Shown piece after piece: positions 24,601 through 37,109 of a stretch of DNA of 62,608 nucleotides. The stretch lies in assembly GCA_000697475.1 (NCBI GenBank), contig JNEU01000923.1:1-62608 (forward strand), given 5' to 3'. How positions within the stretch are numbered: position 1 is the first letter of the stretch; each line of letters begins with the position of its first letter. Under the pieces are notes generated by a model. The model was not told where the DNA came from. It searched no databases and saw nothing but the letters and a program-made list of their open reading frames with translations. The position numbers were made by a program, and so were the translations under genes. This stretch comes from Lichtheimia corymbifera B2541 (lineage: Eukaryota > Mucoromycota > Mucoromycetes > Mucorales > Lichtheimiaceae).

Positions 24601-26301
24601 TTCGTTTTCCTCAAATTCAATATACACGTGCTTGGAGTTGTCCTCATTCGAATATTCGACCGCATAGTGGAGACCGAAATCATCGGCGACATTCTCGATA
24701 AACTTGCGATCACGAGCCTTAAGGGAAGGCTTGAAATGGAGCTGACCAGGATTTGCAGGACTGTGTTCAATAATAAAGGCCTTGATCTGTGCAAAAAGCT
24801 CCTTTTGCGTCTCCGTGATAGCTATAACAAGAATGTCAGTACACCCTTTTTTTGTAATGCATTCATATACTTACTTAAACCACCCTTCTTTTTCTTTTCC
24901 AGAGCATCCAGCATCTCACGTTCGGTTTGGCCATCTTCACGTTTGCCGGCCAAGTATAACATATCAGCACGTTCAGCTTCAAAATATTCCTTTTCAACTG
25001 CCTCGGTCAATTGATTCAGGATCTTTTGCAAACGACCAGCGTGGAGCACTCCAGCATCCTGTAGGTAACCATCCGAATCCATCAGAGTCTTTTTGTAAAT
25101 GTTGAACATGAGACTGAGGGCACCATCATGGATGTGCAAGTTGGGCAAATGTGGAAGGAAATCGTTGCCAACAAAGAGTGCCAGCAAGACAAAATCATCA
25201 ATGATGCGCTCCAAGTTGTATTCAAAGGGTAACGTGTCCTTGAGTGAGATGAATTCCAGATCCAGGTATTCTCTTAGCAATGATAGGTGCATAAGATAAA
25301 AGTTTTGAGAATCCAAGCTATAATCGACATTTAGCAAATCCTGCATCTCGTATCCATACACACACACACGGGCACTTGCCTGGACTTTCGCTTTTTGTTT
25401 TGACGACCAAATGTTACTTCTTCACGTAATAATGCGAAATGAGGGTCGTGACTCAATAGACCAAGCATGATAAGGTCGGCATCCAAGCCATACAAGCAGT
25501 GTCGAGTGTTGGGGTTGTAGCCAGGTTGTGCTTTTGCCAAACGAATATATTCCATGATCTTGTGTTCGCCTTCACCAGGTACCTCGGGTCCAGAAAGTAC
25601 AATCTCCACATCTCGCCAATTAGAGTCTTCAGATACTTTTTTGCTGATAAAGTACCGCAGCTGTTTGGTCAACTTGGCCATAAATTCGGTACCTATGCAA
25701 CACATCATCCCATGTTAGAGCCTTCCCTCATCGATCTACACCTGCCCAACCTGCCACACTTCATACCTGGCGTAATACAATTGCTATCAAAAGGTGGTTC
25801 TTCAGGCAATTCTTCACCACGGTCCAATGCTTTCAATCTTGTTGCCTCGGCATCCTTGGCTGTTCTGAAACGACGAGACCGTTGCTGGTTCATCTTTGCT
25901 CTTGGTGCCACACCATCAATAGCCAAAAAAAATAACTTTTTGGGCTTGATCTTTGCGAAAACGTGATCCACATAGTTGAAGATGCCGATCCAGATCTCTT
26001 CTTCGGAAATACGGTAGTGGGCGTTGTCGTTGTTGTTATGAGAGCAGTTGTGCACAATGCCGTTCATGTCAAGATACAGGTTATCTGTTATATACCACGT
26101 AAGTCGACGCGTATGGTACAAGAGGAGGAGGATGACCATGTCCCTTACCGAATTCAGGTATCCGATTCTGCGTAATCAACTGCGAGCACATTGGGTACCG
26201 CTCACTAAACGAGGCCATGAGTATATACACGCACACATCTTGGATATATCCTATGGCGATGCTACTTGCCTCATCCATCGAAAGAACTTTGGAATGCCCA
26301 T
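21652..26301 (-). CDS. XRN1: 5'-3' exoribonuclease 1
   Basis: Cytoplasmic exonuclease that degrades decapped mRNA from 5'-monophosphate ends; about 1321 aa. Exons complement(21652..22227, 22300..22433, 22488..23324, 23380..23474, 23532..24004, 24058..24336, 24412..24821, 24875..25317, 25380..25692, 25767..26084, 26149..26204, 26270..26301). N-terminus MGIPKFFRWMSERYP. Catalytic acids and basic pocket: DNLYLDMNG with Asp35 in the canonical position, DGVAPRAKMNQQRSRRFR, GEGEHKIMEYIR and YGLDADLIMLGL. The helicase-like and SH3-like parts follow. The C-terminus is a Gly/His/Asn/Pro-rich tail ending in a short Gln run, probably a partner-binding tail. Introns 1 and 4 (26205-26269 and 25318-25379) need GC donors, both AG|GCAAGT. 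It is divergent from the enoyl-CoA hydratase gene. Confidence 0.95.
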
Positions 26302-27078
26302 TCTATTATATTTGTATCCGTCACACGGGTTTGGGAAAAAAAGTTAAAGAGAAGAAGGCTGCGTGTATGCATTGAATCCCGCAGTTGTCTTGATACATTC
26401 ATTACGTCTTGAATCAAGTCCGCCTACCACATCCTATCCACGTCGACTTTTCTGTTGATGGCATCAAACACAGCTACTATAGTTGAGTCCTTTAGTATAA
26501 CAGAATAATAGCAACATCATAACATTAAAATCAATGATCTCATCGAAAATGGCCATTTTGTGAGTGAGCGTGTGAAAGGCAACATATGTACAGATTGTAC
26601 ATATTGTCGGCACCTTCTGTTCCGACATTTGCAAAAAGTCTAAGAATGATCATCATCGTGTGTGTAAAGATGCTGTACAACAAAAGGAGAATCGAAATGC
26701 GCATGAACCACCCACATACTATGCTACATATCATCATCATCATCTTCCCCCACGTGAAAAGGACAATGAAATTGGTAACCTTACCCCAACCATACATCAG
26801 CCCGCCCATTTTATGGTTGCTTTGAATATTGATTGTCATTGAAACGAGACAAAGGTGCATCCCATTTTAAGATGTTGTTTGCATATTCACCTTGGATGTA
26901 TCTATTGTCGTTGTTGAGACGTCTGTTAGTCGAGCGGAAACGGTTATAAAATTTAGAGCTGACGACACAATACTCACATGACTCCTACTACACTCATTGT
27001 GCAGCATAAAAAGGTGGGGTTTTAGTACCATGCAGCACTGCTCTTTCCTCCACACACACATACTTCTCCTTTTCCAAT
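26302..27078. promoter_or_regulatory. Divergent promoter region between XRN1 and the hydratase gene
   Basis: This 777 bp gap separates two opposed start codons and so must hold both promoters. An ATAAAA sequence about 75 nt before the hydratase ATG could be TATA-like. No other element was identified. Confidence 0.4.
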
Positions 27079-28183
27079 ATGCAGTTACCCACCAGCAAAT
27101 ACTTTTTGTTAACGGTGCCTGAGCCCCACATTCTACTCATCACCATCAACCGTCCTAAACAACTCAACTCGCTCAACCCGGAAGCCAACCGAGAAATGGA
27201 CAAGTTACTCGACTGGGCTGAGGAAAACAATGATATCTGGTGCATAATTGTAATATTGATTGGTTATCTCCCTATACCATGCAAACTAAACGATGATGAT
27301 ATAGCTTACCGGCGCTGGTAATCGAGCTTTTTGCACAGGCATGGATCTTGTCAGTATGAACAGTGAGCGATCATCATCGGACGATGACGGCGGTATGACA
27401 CCTGAATCCCTTTTGCCTAAAAATGGCTTTGGTGGTCTGGCAAATCGTCGAGTAGCTTTGAAGCCCATTATTGCTGCAGTCGACGGATTTGCACTTGGTA
27501 TGTTGATGCACGCTGTTTATTTGATGTAGCATAGGACTCACCATTTTCTGTGTTGTTGACGATGATATCAGGCGGAGGCACAGAATTAACTTTGGCATGC
27601 AACATTGTCGTGGCTACCAAAAAATCCGTTTTTGGATTACCAGAAGGTACGAATAGGGGTATTTCTATATATGCATGGAGGCTTATTAGTGTACGTATTC
27701 GATGCTGGATATAGTCAAGCAAGGTGTTGTTGTTGCTGGAGGTGCATTGGCACGTTTAGCACGTGCTGTCAGCTACCAAGTCGCTAGCGAAATCACGCTC
27801 ACGGGTCGCCAGTACAGTGCTGAGGAGTTCAAAAACTATGGCCTTGTTAATCAAGTCGTCGATGACAACGTGGTAGATGCTGCTATGATCTGGGCACGTA
27901 AGATTGTGGCAAAGTAAGTGTGAATTCAATGCATGATGAGAACTTAAAGCTGACAATCAACAATATATGTAGCTCCCCAGATGCTCTGTTTGTCACCAAA
28001 TATGGCATCATGCTTGCATTGGATCAAGGATCTCTTGTTGGAGCAACAAGCAAATGGTTGGCTTCCGAAGAGGCTGCTGCATGGCGTAATGGTGACAATC
28101 TCAGTGAAGGACTGGCTGCCTTTGCTACAAAAAGAAAACCTGTATGGACGAACCCCACACTTTCACGAAAAAGCCGTCTGTAG
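27079..28183 (+). CDS. Enoyl-CoA hydratase/isomerase family protein, probably peroxisomal
   Basis: Crotonase-fold enzyme of 282 aa, most likely acting on acyl-CoA intermediates of fatty-acid oxidation. Exons 27079..27249, 27305..27497, 27572..27646, 27715..27913, 27973..28183, all GT-AG. Landmarks: HILLITINRPKQLNSLN near the N-terminus; the first oxyanion-hole segment TGAGNRAFCTGMDL; AAVDGFALGGGTELTLACN, with the hole Gly and a Glu at a catalytic position; and FGLPEVKQG with the second Glu. The last three residues are SRL, a good peroxisomal type-1 targeting signal. Substrate and exact reaction (hydratase or isomerase) cannot be fixed from sequence alone. A Ser/Asp-rich insert (SERSSSDDDGG) after the first hole segment is unusual. 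Confidence 0.9.
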
Positions 28184-28505
28184 ATATAATATCCATATTC
28201 TTCAATCAGCTTAGCCTGCTGCTACGTAACGAGATTAAATAAGGATAATCGTTTTATTTTCATGTCCAAGGATATGCTATGAATAGCTATGTATATGAAC
28301 AGAGTTCCTGTCAATGGTCACATGGATCGATATCGTGCATAGTTTGTGGTATAAATGGGGGAGAGAGACATGTCAAAGATCAAAGCGTCAAAGCGGAGTC
28401 GGCGGGACTGGTTCAAACGTCTGGTGAAAAAATATTCTTGCACCAAGAGCAAAAGGGCGATATCCTCTCTCAGAGCCAACACACACACGGATCTCTCCCG
28501 ACACC
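28184..28505. promoter_or_regulatory. Promoter and 5' UTR region of the eIF3e gene
   Basis: Short gap between the hydratase stop codon and the eIF3e start. It should contain the hydratase 3' end and the eIF3e promoter. AATAA-like sequence near 28240 could serve polyadenylation. No TATA box is clear. Confidence 0.35.
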
Positions 28506-30185
28506 ATGGCGACCCAACATGACTTGACCATGCGCATGATCCCGTTCCTTGATCGGCATCTCGTCTTTCCTTTGCTCGAATTCTTGGAATTGAAGGAGGT
28601 ACATTGGACACCCACCACCAACAGTAGCCATGCACGCACGACCTTGCTAAACTCTTGTTACGATCGATACAGCTTTACAACTCGGATGACCTTCTCAAAG
28701 CCAAGTATGAACTTTTCCGCAGCTCCAACATGGCCGATTTCATTTTGGACTTGCACCAAAAGATCAACAAGACTTCTGAAGTCCCCAAGGGTACGTAGTA
28801 GTAGTAGTCTCTTGCGCACGTACACGCACGTGTATTGACGACACTATAGACATCTCCGAGAAACGTCAACAAGTCCTCTCCAAGATGGAATCGCTTCAAG
28901 CTCAAGTACAAAAGGTCATGGAAGTCCTTGAAAAGCCAGAGGTGATTGCTATGTTGCGTCAGGATAAGGCTCAGAGCTTGCAGACCTTGAAGGATGAATA
29001 CAACGTAAGCGATCCAACATGTTGCCATGGATATACATGCATATACTAACAGAAAGAGAACCTTAGTTTACCGAAGAAAAGATCGATCTCTTGTACGAGT
29101 TTGGCCAATTCGAATTCGACTGTGGTAGCTATGGTGGTGCAGCTGATATGCTCTATCATTTCCGCGTTTTGGTAGGTTTTCATTACATATGCCAAGTGAA
29201 TGGAGCGTACTCATCCCCCTATGAAATAGTCTTCGAATGATGAAAAGTGTTTCTCTGCCTTGTGGGGTAAGATGGCTGCTGAGATCCTTACCGGTAACTG
29301 GGAAGGTGCCTTGGAAGAGATGCAAAAGTTGCGCGAAGTGATTGATCACAAGGTAAGGGAGATAGGAAAAGCGAGAGAGGGAGAGGCATACTGGATCCGT
29401 TGTTAACGTATGCCATTATAGAGCACAATCAGCCCTCTTCAACAACTTCAACAACGTACTTGGCTCATTCACTGGTCACTTTTCATTGTCTTCAACCATC
29501 CCCGTGGTCGTGACAGCATCATTGATATGTTCTTTGCTCCTCAATACATCAACACCATCCAGACTTCTTGCCCTTGGGTGCTCCGTTATCTCGCCGCTGC
29601 TGTTGTGACCAGCAAACGTAGAAAGCATCAAATGAAGGAATTGGTCAAGATCATTGAGCAAGAGTCTTATGAATACCGGGATCCTGTCACCGAATTCGTT
29701 GAAGCTTTGTTTGTCCGATTTGACTTTGATGGTGCTCAAAAGAAGCTCAAGGAATGTGAAGAAGTGATTGCCAATGACTTTTTCTTGGGTCCTATTCAAG
29801 ATGATTTCATGGAGAATGCTCGTCAATTCATTTCTGAAACCTATTGCCGTATTCACCAAAAGATCAACATTAAGGAAATGACACAGACCCTCAATCTTGG
29901 TCAAGAAGAAGGTGAAAAGTGGATCGCCAACTTGATTCGTGACACTCGAGTAGACGCAAAGATTGATTTTGAAGAGGTAAATCATCGCATTGGCTTCAAT
30001 ATTTTCAGGTTTCTGATGACTCATGCATCTTTTTATAGAACACCGTCATTATGAACACTCCTGTCACTTCTATATATCAACAAGTCATTGAGCGTGCCAA
30101 GGGCCTCAACTTCCGGTCTGGTGTACTGACCACTGCCATCAAGCGACGAGAAGCTCAAGCTGCTTCCAAGGAAGTGACCGCCTAG
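28506..30185 (+). CDS. Translation initiation factor eIF3 subunit e (INT6)
   Basis: Component of the eIF3 complex that bridges mRNA and the 40S ribosome; 431 aa, near the usual length. Exons 28506..28598, 28673..28790, 28850..29004, 29067..29171, 29230..29352, 29422..29976, 30039..30185, all GT-AG. The N-terminus [20 protein letters not shown] is the typical eIF3e N-domain start, followed by [15 protein letters not shown]. The middle contains helical repeats ([27 protein letters not shown]). The C-terminal PCI domain includes [20 protein letters not shown] and [17 protein letters not shown], ending with the strand [19 protein letters not shown]. Codon choice leans to the preferred set, consistent with high expression. 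Confidence 0.95.
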
Positions 30186-30776
30186 ATCCCTTCGCATTGT
30201 TACTATAGTCCATCATCTTTCTTATTGTCCTGATTCTTTTTTCTTCTCTCTCTTTTCCCTTGCCTCAAATCACTTTTTGTGTCCCAATCAAAATGAAAAA
30301 TCATGCAAGCAAGCTATCGCCTAATTGTTATCCGGAATATGAATGAAGTAACAAATCAAGTAATTTCCAGTGTGGGGAAAGAAGCACGCAAATCGTGACA
30401 TCATGTGGAGTTTTGAGAGAATTTCGAAAGAACTCAAAATTGAAACCAGCAACTGCATGAACTCTCAATCCTCTTGTGGGCCATGTGATTTCCACGCACG
30501 AGCTGCCCCATCAAATACATATAATTTAGAGTGAGCACACATGCCGCTATAAAAATATCATTCCATCACGTGAATGAATGCATGGTATTGGAAGAGTTAT
30601 GATAGGATCAACATGCAAGTTAAAAGCACATGCCACCCGTCAGAAACATATATCGGTGTATCTCTCATCCATTACGTTGTTCCGCTGGGATCGCCCCATT
30701 CTAATAAATACCCAACACCCCGCAATCTTTTTCATGATCCTCCATCCTATTCACTTTTCACACAAACGTATTCAAT
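30186..30776. other. Intergenic region
   Basis: No gene seen. It should carry the eIF3e 3' end (pyrimidine-rich right after the stop) and the promoter of the methyltransferase gene. Confidence 0.45.
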
Positions 30777-32135
30777 ATGGCAGACACTGCTACAAAACCT
30801 CGAAGAAGATCCTGGTTTCAAAAGAATGGCGGTGGATTTACATCCTTTTTCATGACTGGGGGTGGATCAAGCCAAGGCAATAGTCCTCCCACTACGACCC
30901 AACAAGCCCAACAACCCACATCACTCCCCTCTCCACCATCACGATCTCGTTCATTGGACATGGAGATTGACAATGGACCCGTCAAAACGACACTAGCATC
31001 ACGTATATCCAAGGCAGCCAAACGTGGTCTCAAGAGGATACCTACAAGTGTTGATCTACGGCGCTTGGATGACTCTTCCGACTCTTCCAGCAGTAATAAA
31101 CGCAGCAAGGTGACCCCATTCACAGCACCATCCACCCCACCCTCCGAAGAAGACAAAGTGCTCGACGCCATCGATGATACATTTATTGCATCCGATGAAA
31201 CTGAAGCTGATAGAATACAAATCAAGAGTGATTTGATCCGTCTTGCTTTTGATGGGTAAGTGCTGAGTTGTGTGTATGTTTATACAACAAAGAAGACTCA
31301 TTGTCTCTCTTAATTAGGGAGTTCACTATACCCTTTGATCTTCAAGAAATACACGGTGGCAAATTACTGGATATCGGTTGTGGCCCTGGTTGCTATTGCC
31401 TGGAAATGGCTCAACGTTATCCGAATGTGGATATTTACGGCATTGATATCGCGGATCATTTCCCACTCAGCCCACTGCCAACAAATTGCACCTTTCTTGT
31501 CATTAATGCCCTCGATGAACAATTCCTGTTTGACCACTTTGATCAAGAAAGCATTGACTTTATCCATATTCGATTCATGTGCTTGAGCTTCACCAAAGAG
31601 CAGTATATGCGGGTTGTCAGAAACTGCTGGAAATTATTGAAACCTGGCGGCTATCTAGAACTCATGGAAATGGACATGATGATTTATTCACCAGGACCTA
31701 CCACGGAACAAATGAATCATGACAGTAAGTCCTCTTTGTGATCTATATTCCATTGTCTTGTTCATTCACAATGCCGCTATTATTATTTTAGTGCTTGCAG
31801 CGGCAAGAAACCGTGGATTGAAACCCCGTATGGCTCGTCATCTGTGGTCATTGTTTCCCAAGGATGCCATTTGCAGCGTGGAAAAGTATCGTTCTCTTCC
31901 ATTAGGCGTATGGGGTGGTCGTTTAGGTGTCATGTCGCGCGACGATATCTTCAACATTATGGAGAATTGTCAAGGATCTGTCAATGACTACAAAGCGGCA
32001 AATCATTTACCGAATAGAATGACAGCCCACGCCTTTGAATTGCAATCCCAAATCATGGCAAAAGAGTTCGATGAACACCATAGCTACATCAACTTTTATT
32101 TCACCGTCGGTCAAAAGCCTTCAGCATCTTCTTAG
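30777..32135 (+). CDS. SAM-dependent methyltransferase (LaeA/UMTA-like)
   Basis: Class I methyltransferase of 409 aa. Exons 30777..31255, 31318..31724, 31792..32135, GT-AG. The first 140 residues are low-complexity and hydrophilic: an Arg-rich start (KPRRRSWF), Gln/Pro/Ser stretches and a basic KRGLKRIP patch, which could favour nuclear location. The catalytic domain begins near residue 165. Motif I is LLDIGCGPGCYCLEMA, followed by the acidic VDIYGIDIAD, a motif IV-like FDFIHIRF-type strand (SIDFIHIRFM) and LLKPGGYLELMEMD. This order fits the fungal UMTA/LaeA-type family, whose substrates are mostly unknown. The target cannot be inferred from the neighbours. Confidence 0.85.
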
Positions 32136-32629
32136 TAATCCCTGGCCAACATCAGTCATTATACATAGTTTCCTTTTTTGCATTTACAAATTGTATATAT
32201 TTCATCTTCCGTGTATTTTAATTCCATTACCCAGCATCTTTGCTCTAATATAATTATATACTTAATCTCCAAACTATGCATTGGATGACCAGGTTCGTGG
32301 TTGTTACCGTTTTCGATCATGGCTTTTGCATTAAATGAAGCTAGGGAATATACTGTAAGAGTTGAAAGTATATGCTTGATGGAACCAGCATTTCGGTTGC
32401 ACATCCCATATGCGCAGTCTAAAGCTTGAGAACACCTACAAGCATCTACATTTGGATGTTGGGGGTAAAGCTGCATATGGCAACGAGGGTAAACCCAAAA
32501 CTAATTCAATGTTCAATGTGCACAGACATCTCGCTTATTCTATCAACGCCAACTCAGTCTTTATTGTGCCATATAAGACTAATAACAGAACCACTTTTAT
32601 TATTGCACCATCTAAGCTGCATATATGCT
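32136..32629. other. Left flank of the repeat block
   Basis: No gene recognised. The segment about 32500-32620 is similar, in the same orientation, to about 38380-38480 at the other end of the block. The shared core runs from AGAC(C/T)GATAACCGA-like sequence to TTTATTATTGYACCATCT. It may mark the outer edge of a composite element. Confidence 0.5.
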
Positions 32630-33280
32630 GTGAGCTTAATGCTATATGAAAAGTGGTCTTCGTTGATTGCCAAGTAGCTTGACGCTAATACAGCAAAAGA
32701 TGTAGAGGGGACGTCTTTGTGTAGCACATATGAATGGGGTGAACAGAAAGGGCCAATGTGTGATAGTTTACGGACGATTCAGTAACAGCTTACAATTGGC
32801 AGCTAACATGCACTTTTTCTCATTCCCAGCTTTTGCCCAATCCACTTGATGGGAACGATGCTTCTGCTCCAGACATTTATTTCCATCGTTCGATTGTCCT
32901 GATCCGAGCTGATTTGGCTGAGCTACGCTCAAAATGAGAATACACCAGCCCATGCACTATCTATGTCAACTGATGTCTCTTTATTTGAGCGTAGCTCAGT
33001 CAAATCTGCTCCAATGAAGAAAGTTGAATGATGGAAATAAAGGGCTGGAGCAGGAGCATCATTCCCATGCAGTGGATCAGGCAATAGTTGGGAATGCAGG
33101 AAACTGGCTATTAGATGCCAATGTATGAGTGTTACCATGTAGTATATATAGTATCATCCATTGATGGTTCCAATCTGCATAATGAGCTGTGTTACACAAG
33201 CATGCCCACGCGCATCTTCCTCTCTATCAGGGTCTACCTACTTGACAATGAACAAAGACCACTTGTCATATAGCACCACG
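32630..33280. repeat. Imperfect palindrome of about 650 bp
   Basis: The two halves fold back on each other. The best-matched inner arms are CTGAGCTACGCTCAAAAT (32918-32935) and TATTTGAGCGTAGCTCAG (32982-32999), with a loop of about 46 bp. Similarity continues outward: GCTCCAGACATTTATTTCCAT at 32857 or so pairs with the complement of the segment near 33025-33045. The outermost match pairs a GCTATATGAAAAGTGGTCTT segment near 32645 with DNA near 33250. Both arms can be read as a similar peptide (LLPNPLDGNDASAP on the left, LLPDPLHGNDAPAP on the right), so the arms may come from a duplicated coding fragment. Confidence 0.75.
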
Positions 33281-33339
33281 CTTATATCATATGTAAAACA
33301 TAAAGGTGCCTGTATCCCCAAATCTCCATAATGATGTGT

Positions 33340-33910
33340 AGAGGCTTTATGAGAACGATATTGATCAGCATGCCCGAGAGCACCTCCTGACCAAGTTTCG
33401 ACGTCCCCACCAGCAATATCGGCGCGCACGGCCGCACACCCTATTTATGCTACCATCCCTTCGTCGTCTCTCCTACATTTAAGGTATTCATAATGAACTC
33501 TGGGGACTTTATGAGAACGAAATTGCTCGGCGTGGTCGAAACGATGTTGTGTGAAAGTTTCAGGCTCGAGGTGGGCAATCTCGGGGAACAGGAGCGTCGA
33601 CCCTACTTTCTCCTACATTTGGGCTGGGCCGCATTCAAAATATTCATAATGAACCATGCGGTTTTTAAATGAATGAAGTTGATCAGCATGTGCGAGAGTA
33701 CCTTCTGACCAAGTTTCAAGTGCGAGATGGGGAATCCCAAGAAACTACTAATTAATTGACTTTTTCATAAATCCGGCGCTTTCCCAATTTCCCGCCGTCA
33801 TAGTAAACCCCACATTATGCTCTCCCTTTCGAAGTTTTCAAATGAAGTGTGGGTTCTTTATTAACACAAAGTTGTTCAGCATGTCCTAAAGCACATTGTG
33901 TGAAAGTTTG
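33340..33910. repeat. Degenerate tandem array, left arm (four units)
   Basis: Four units begin near 33345, 33505, 33660 and 33850. Each holds a TTTATGAGAACGAAATTG-like segment, then CAGCATGYCCGAGAGCAC-like sequence, then a GTTTCAGGCTCGAGGTGGGCAATC-like segment. Spacing is about 155-190 bp. The units are inverted relative to the right-arm array. Confidence 0.65.
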
Positions 33911-36900
33911 AGGTTTTTGACAGACAATCCCCAATATCATGCATTGATATCAGTGTATATGGATAAGTCTGACTGCCTGACAGATTTAATTTCCACCTCT
34001 TCCACTCCTACTTTATTTCCCTCTTCTTCCCATTCTCAACCGTTGATGCATTCAAGTACTACTACAACCTGCGAACGATTGTGCTGCTTCGCCCCATCAT
34101 GTCAATCCTGCGACTGCCTTGATCCGGTTGTTTTTGACTGAATGACGACTCCATGGCGTGGACACTGCCTACTACAACACACGCGTCTCTTGACACTACA
34201 CACTCTCTTGCACGCTCCTTTACGACAATCACACGTAACAGCATTCATTCCAACAGTTGCTATTAGCAATGTCTTTGTGCCATTATCTCAAACAGCATTC
34301 ACAGCCTTGTCACTCTACTACAACACACGCTCTTGCACGCTTCTCTGTTTCAACCGAACGTAGCAGCTGTTACTATCATCAAACTCTCTACTCCATTGTC
34401 TCAAGTTACTTGCAGCAACTTGTCTTGCAGCCATTTCCACATGGACAACAGATAGCCATTGTATAGACCTAGTCTTATATACGAGTAGCAACATGATTTA
34501 ATACATACGGTATCCCTATGGATGATGCCATATCAGCCATCAACTACACTTCACGATACAAGCATTCTCCACTTCGTTGAGCTGCGATAGGAAATGACCT
34601 AGCAAGTGATTGACCAACAGTGGTATGGAAAAGGAAACGATCACTGGAGTTCTTTCTATCAACATTATAGGACTTGCAATGGTTATGGATGGATGGGCGG
34701 ATGCAATCAAAGAGAGTGATAGGTGATTCTGAAATGTCGTTTTGGTTACTTGGCATCTCGTCAGCAGGAAGGATGGGCCATGTTGAAGTGGATGCTGCAG
34801 AGGATGATCATGGATGAGAGGGCTTATATCGTGAAGAATGGGAGTCTGCCACTATGAATAATATTGGAATTATGGAGCCCAGGCACGCACAGTAATCATG
34901 AATAAAGATGCTTACGACCGCAGCAACCAAGAATATAATGACACAAAGATACCCACTGACTTACTGTGATCCACTGGTTGGTTTCTGGAATGAAAGGATG
35001 GATAGAAATTTGAAGGGCGGAAAAGTGAGATTGGATCATCCACACCATTGTATCGAAACGCTTTTGTTCTTACGTCAACGCTTCCATTTTCGTATGCTGA
35101 TAATGGATGATAGCTGTGGTAATTCTCATGATTATGTATACATAGGTTTAAATAGACGCTTGTATATTCAAAGATAATAAATCCATAGCAATTGTACATA
35201 TTATATGTATAGCCTTTATGAATACGAACCCTGGAGACAAACAATACCATTGCCCCTCACATACATGCACACAAAATACTTGGGGATGCACTGATCATTT
35301 TTAGCTTATTTACCATGTCATGGTTAGCTTGGAAAAGACTCCATGCGGTTACCGCGGACCTTACTATAGAGAGGCAGGGTATTGTCAACGCGCTTTTTAC
35401 CCTAGTGGTATTGAAGGAAGGATACGTTGGCAACGGCCTTTTATATATTTATCTCCAACGTGAGAGTCTCCCTTGTACATCTTATCCCCATGTACATTGT
35501 ATCCAGCGTACGTTGTGAGTGGCGTTCAGTTAGCGTATACGCTGAGCATCACTGCAGTTGAAGATCCCTTACAACAATGGATATTTCCCCCCTAAAAGTC
35601 TATAGAAAGGTACGGTTATACTATTCCGTACAGATTTATTCGTTCTTATATAATGTTGTATGATTTAGCGTAGCTGAAAGCTATCATAGTTAAGCATGGC
35701 ACGTTCATGTACTGGTGAATCGTTGTGTCACAACAGCTCATTCTTTCTTGAGCAAAATGAATCAAGTTACAATGAACCAAGCACCATGTTGGGAATCATC
35801 ACTTCCGCATTAATATCTTGCAATGCAAGCGTTCGAGAACCATTCCTGCCTTTCGTCTATCAATACATGAACTAGGGCCGGTGACAAAAGAACAAAAGCA
35901 TCTCGATATGTACGATGATGTAAATGATCCCATCTCACTTTCTAACCTCCATGTTTCTATTCCCCCTCCTTTCAATCCAGAAACCACCCAGTGATCCACA
36001 ACTTAAGTGTACGAACTGATGGCATGATGCTCGTTCAGATAATATGTTTAATGGAAAAGTCGAAGAATAGTACATGGTAGTGTATATGTTGTTTATCGAG
36101 AAAGTATGATAAGGGTACAGCATTGTAATGGATAAGCTACGGGTATGTCACATTGAGTCGACAGGGATAACTGTGTCATTGTATTCTTGATTGCTGCCGT
36201 CATAAACATCCTTCATCCATGATTGTAAAATATCTGCTGCATGCATTGACTTGCGTATTCCAATAGGGTCCACGACTATAAAGCACCTTCCACCAAGATA
36301 TCATCCATTTGGTCCATCTAATCCAATCCATCATCATCCTTAGCCGTATCCACGTGATCGTTCCTGCGGACGACGCTCCAAGTAACCAAACAACATTCCA
36401 GGACATCTCATCACTGCACTTGATTGCATCCATCCATAGATTTCAATATGTTGGTTGAAAATAGCCATGCGATCGCTGCTAGTATGCTTCCTTTTCCATC
36501 CGGCTATTGGTCAATCCTTTCTTGGTCATTTTCTTCCATTGCAGCCCGTACAGATGAAGATTACTTGTATTGAGTGTATGATGATAGCTGATATGACGTC
36601 CCATCCATTGTAATCCGTATGTATCAAAGAAAGTTGCTGCAAGTAACTTGAGACAATGGATCTAATAGCAACGGCTGCTACGTTTGGCCGCGGCAGAGGA
36701 GTGTGCAAGAGTGTGTGTTGTAGTAGAGTGACAAGGCTGTGAATGCTGTTTGAGACAATGGAGTAAAGACTTTGCTAACGGAAACTCCTGGAATGAATGC
36801 TGTTACATTTGGTTGTGGTTGAGGAGTGTGCAGAAGAGCGTGTTGTATAAAAGAGAGAGGTGTGTTGAAGTGGGGTGCACAGGCCCATGGAGTTGCCCAT

Positions 36901-37109
36901 TCAGTCAAACACAATCGGATCAGGGCAACTGCAGGATTGACATGATGGATTGAAGCAATACAGTCGTTCGCAGGTTGTAGTTGTGGTTATGGGGCAACAG
37001 TTGAGAATGGGAGGAAGAGGAAGAGGCTGTGAGTGGAAGAGGTGGAAATTAATAAGGTCAGGCACTGTCAGGCATATTCATGCACTCTATAAATTGATCC
37101 ATGATCTTG

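Noticed and set aside
25330..25380. Alternative 35-nt GT-AG intron in XRN1
   Set aside because: Too short compared with all other introns here, and it inserts residues absent from the family; the 62-nt GC-AG intron fits better.
34544..36433. Several 60-90 codon frames inside the giant palindrome
   Set aside because: They differ between the two arms, contain no transposase motif, and look like by-products of the repeat; I could not join them into a gene.
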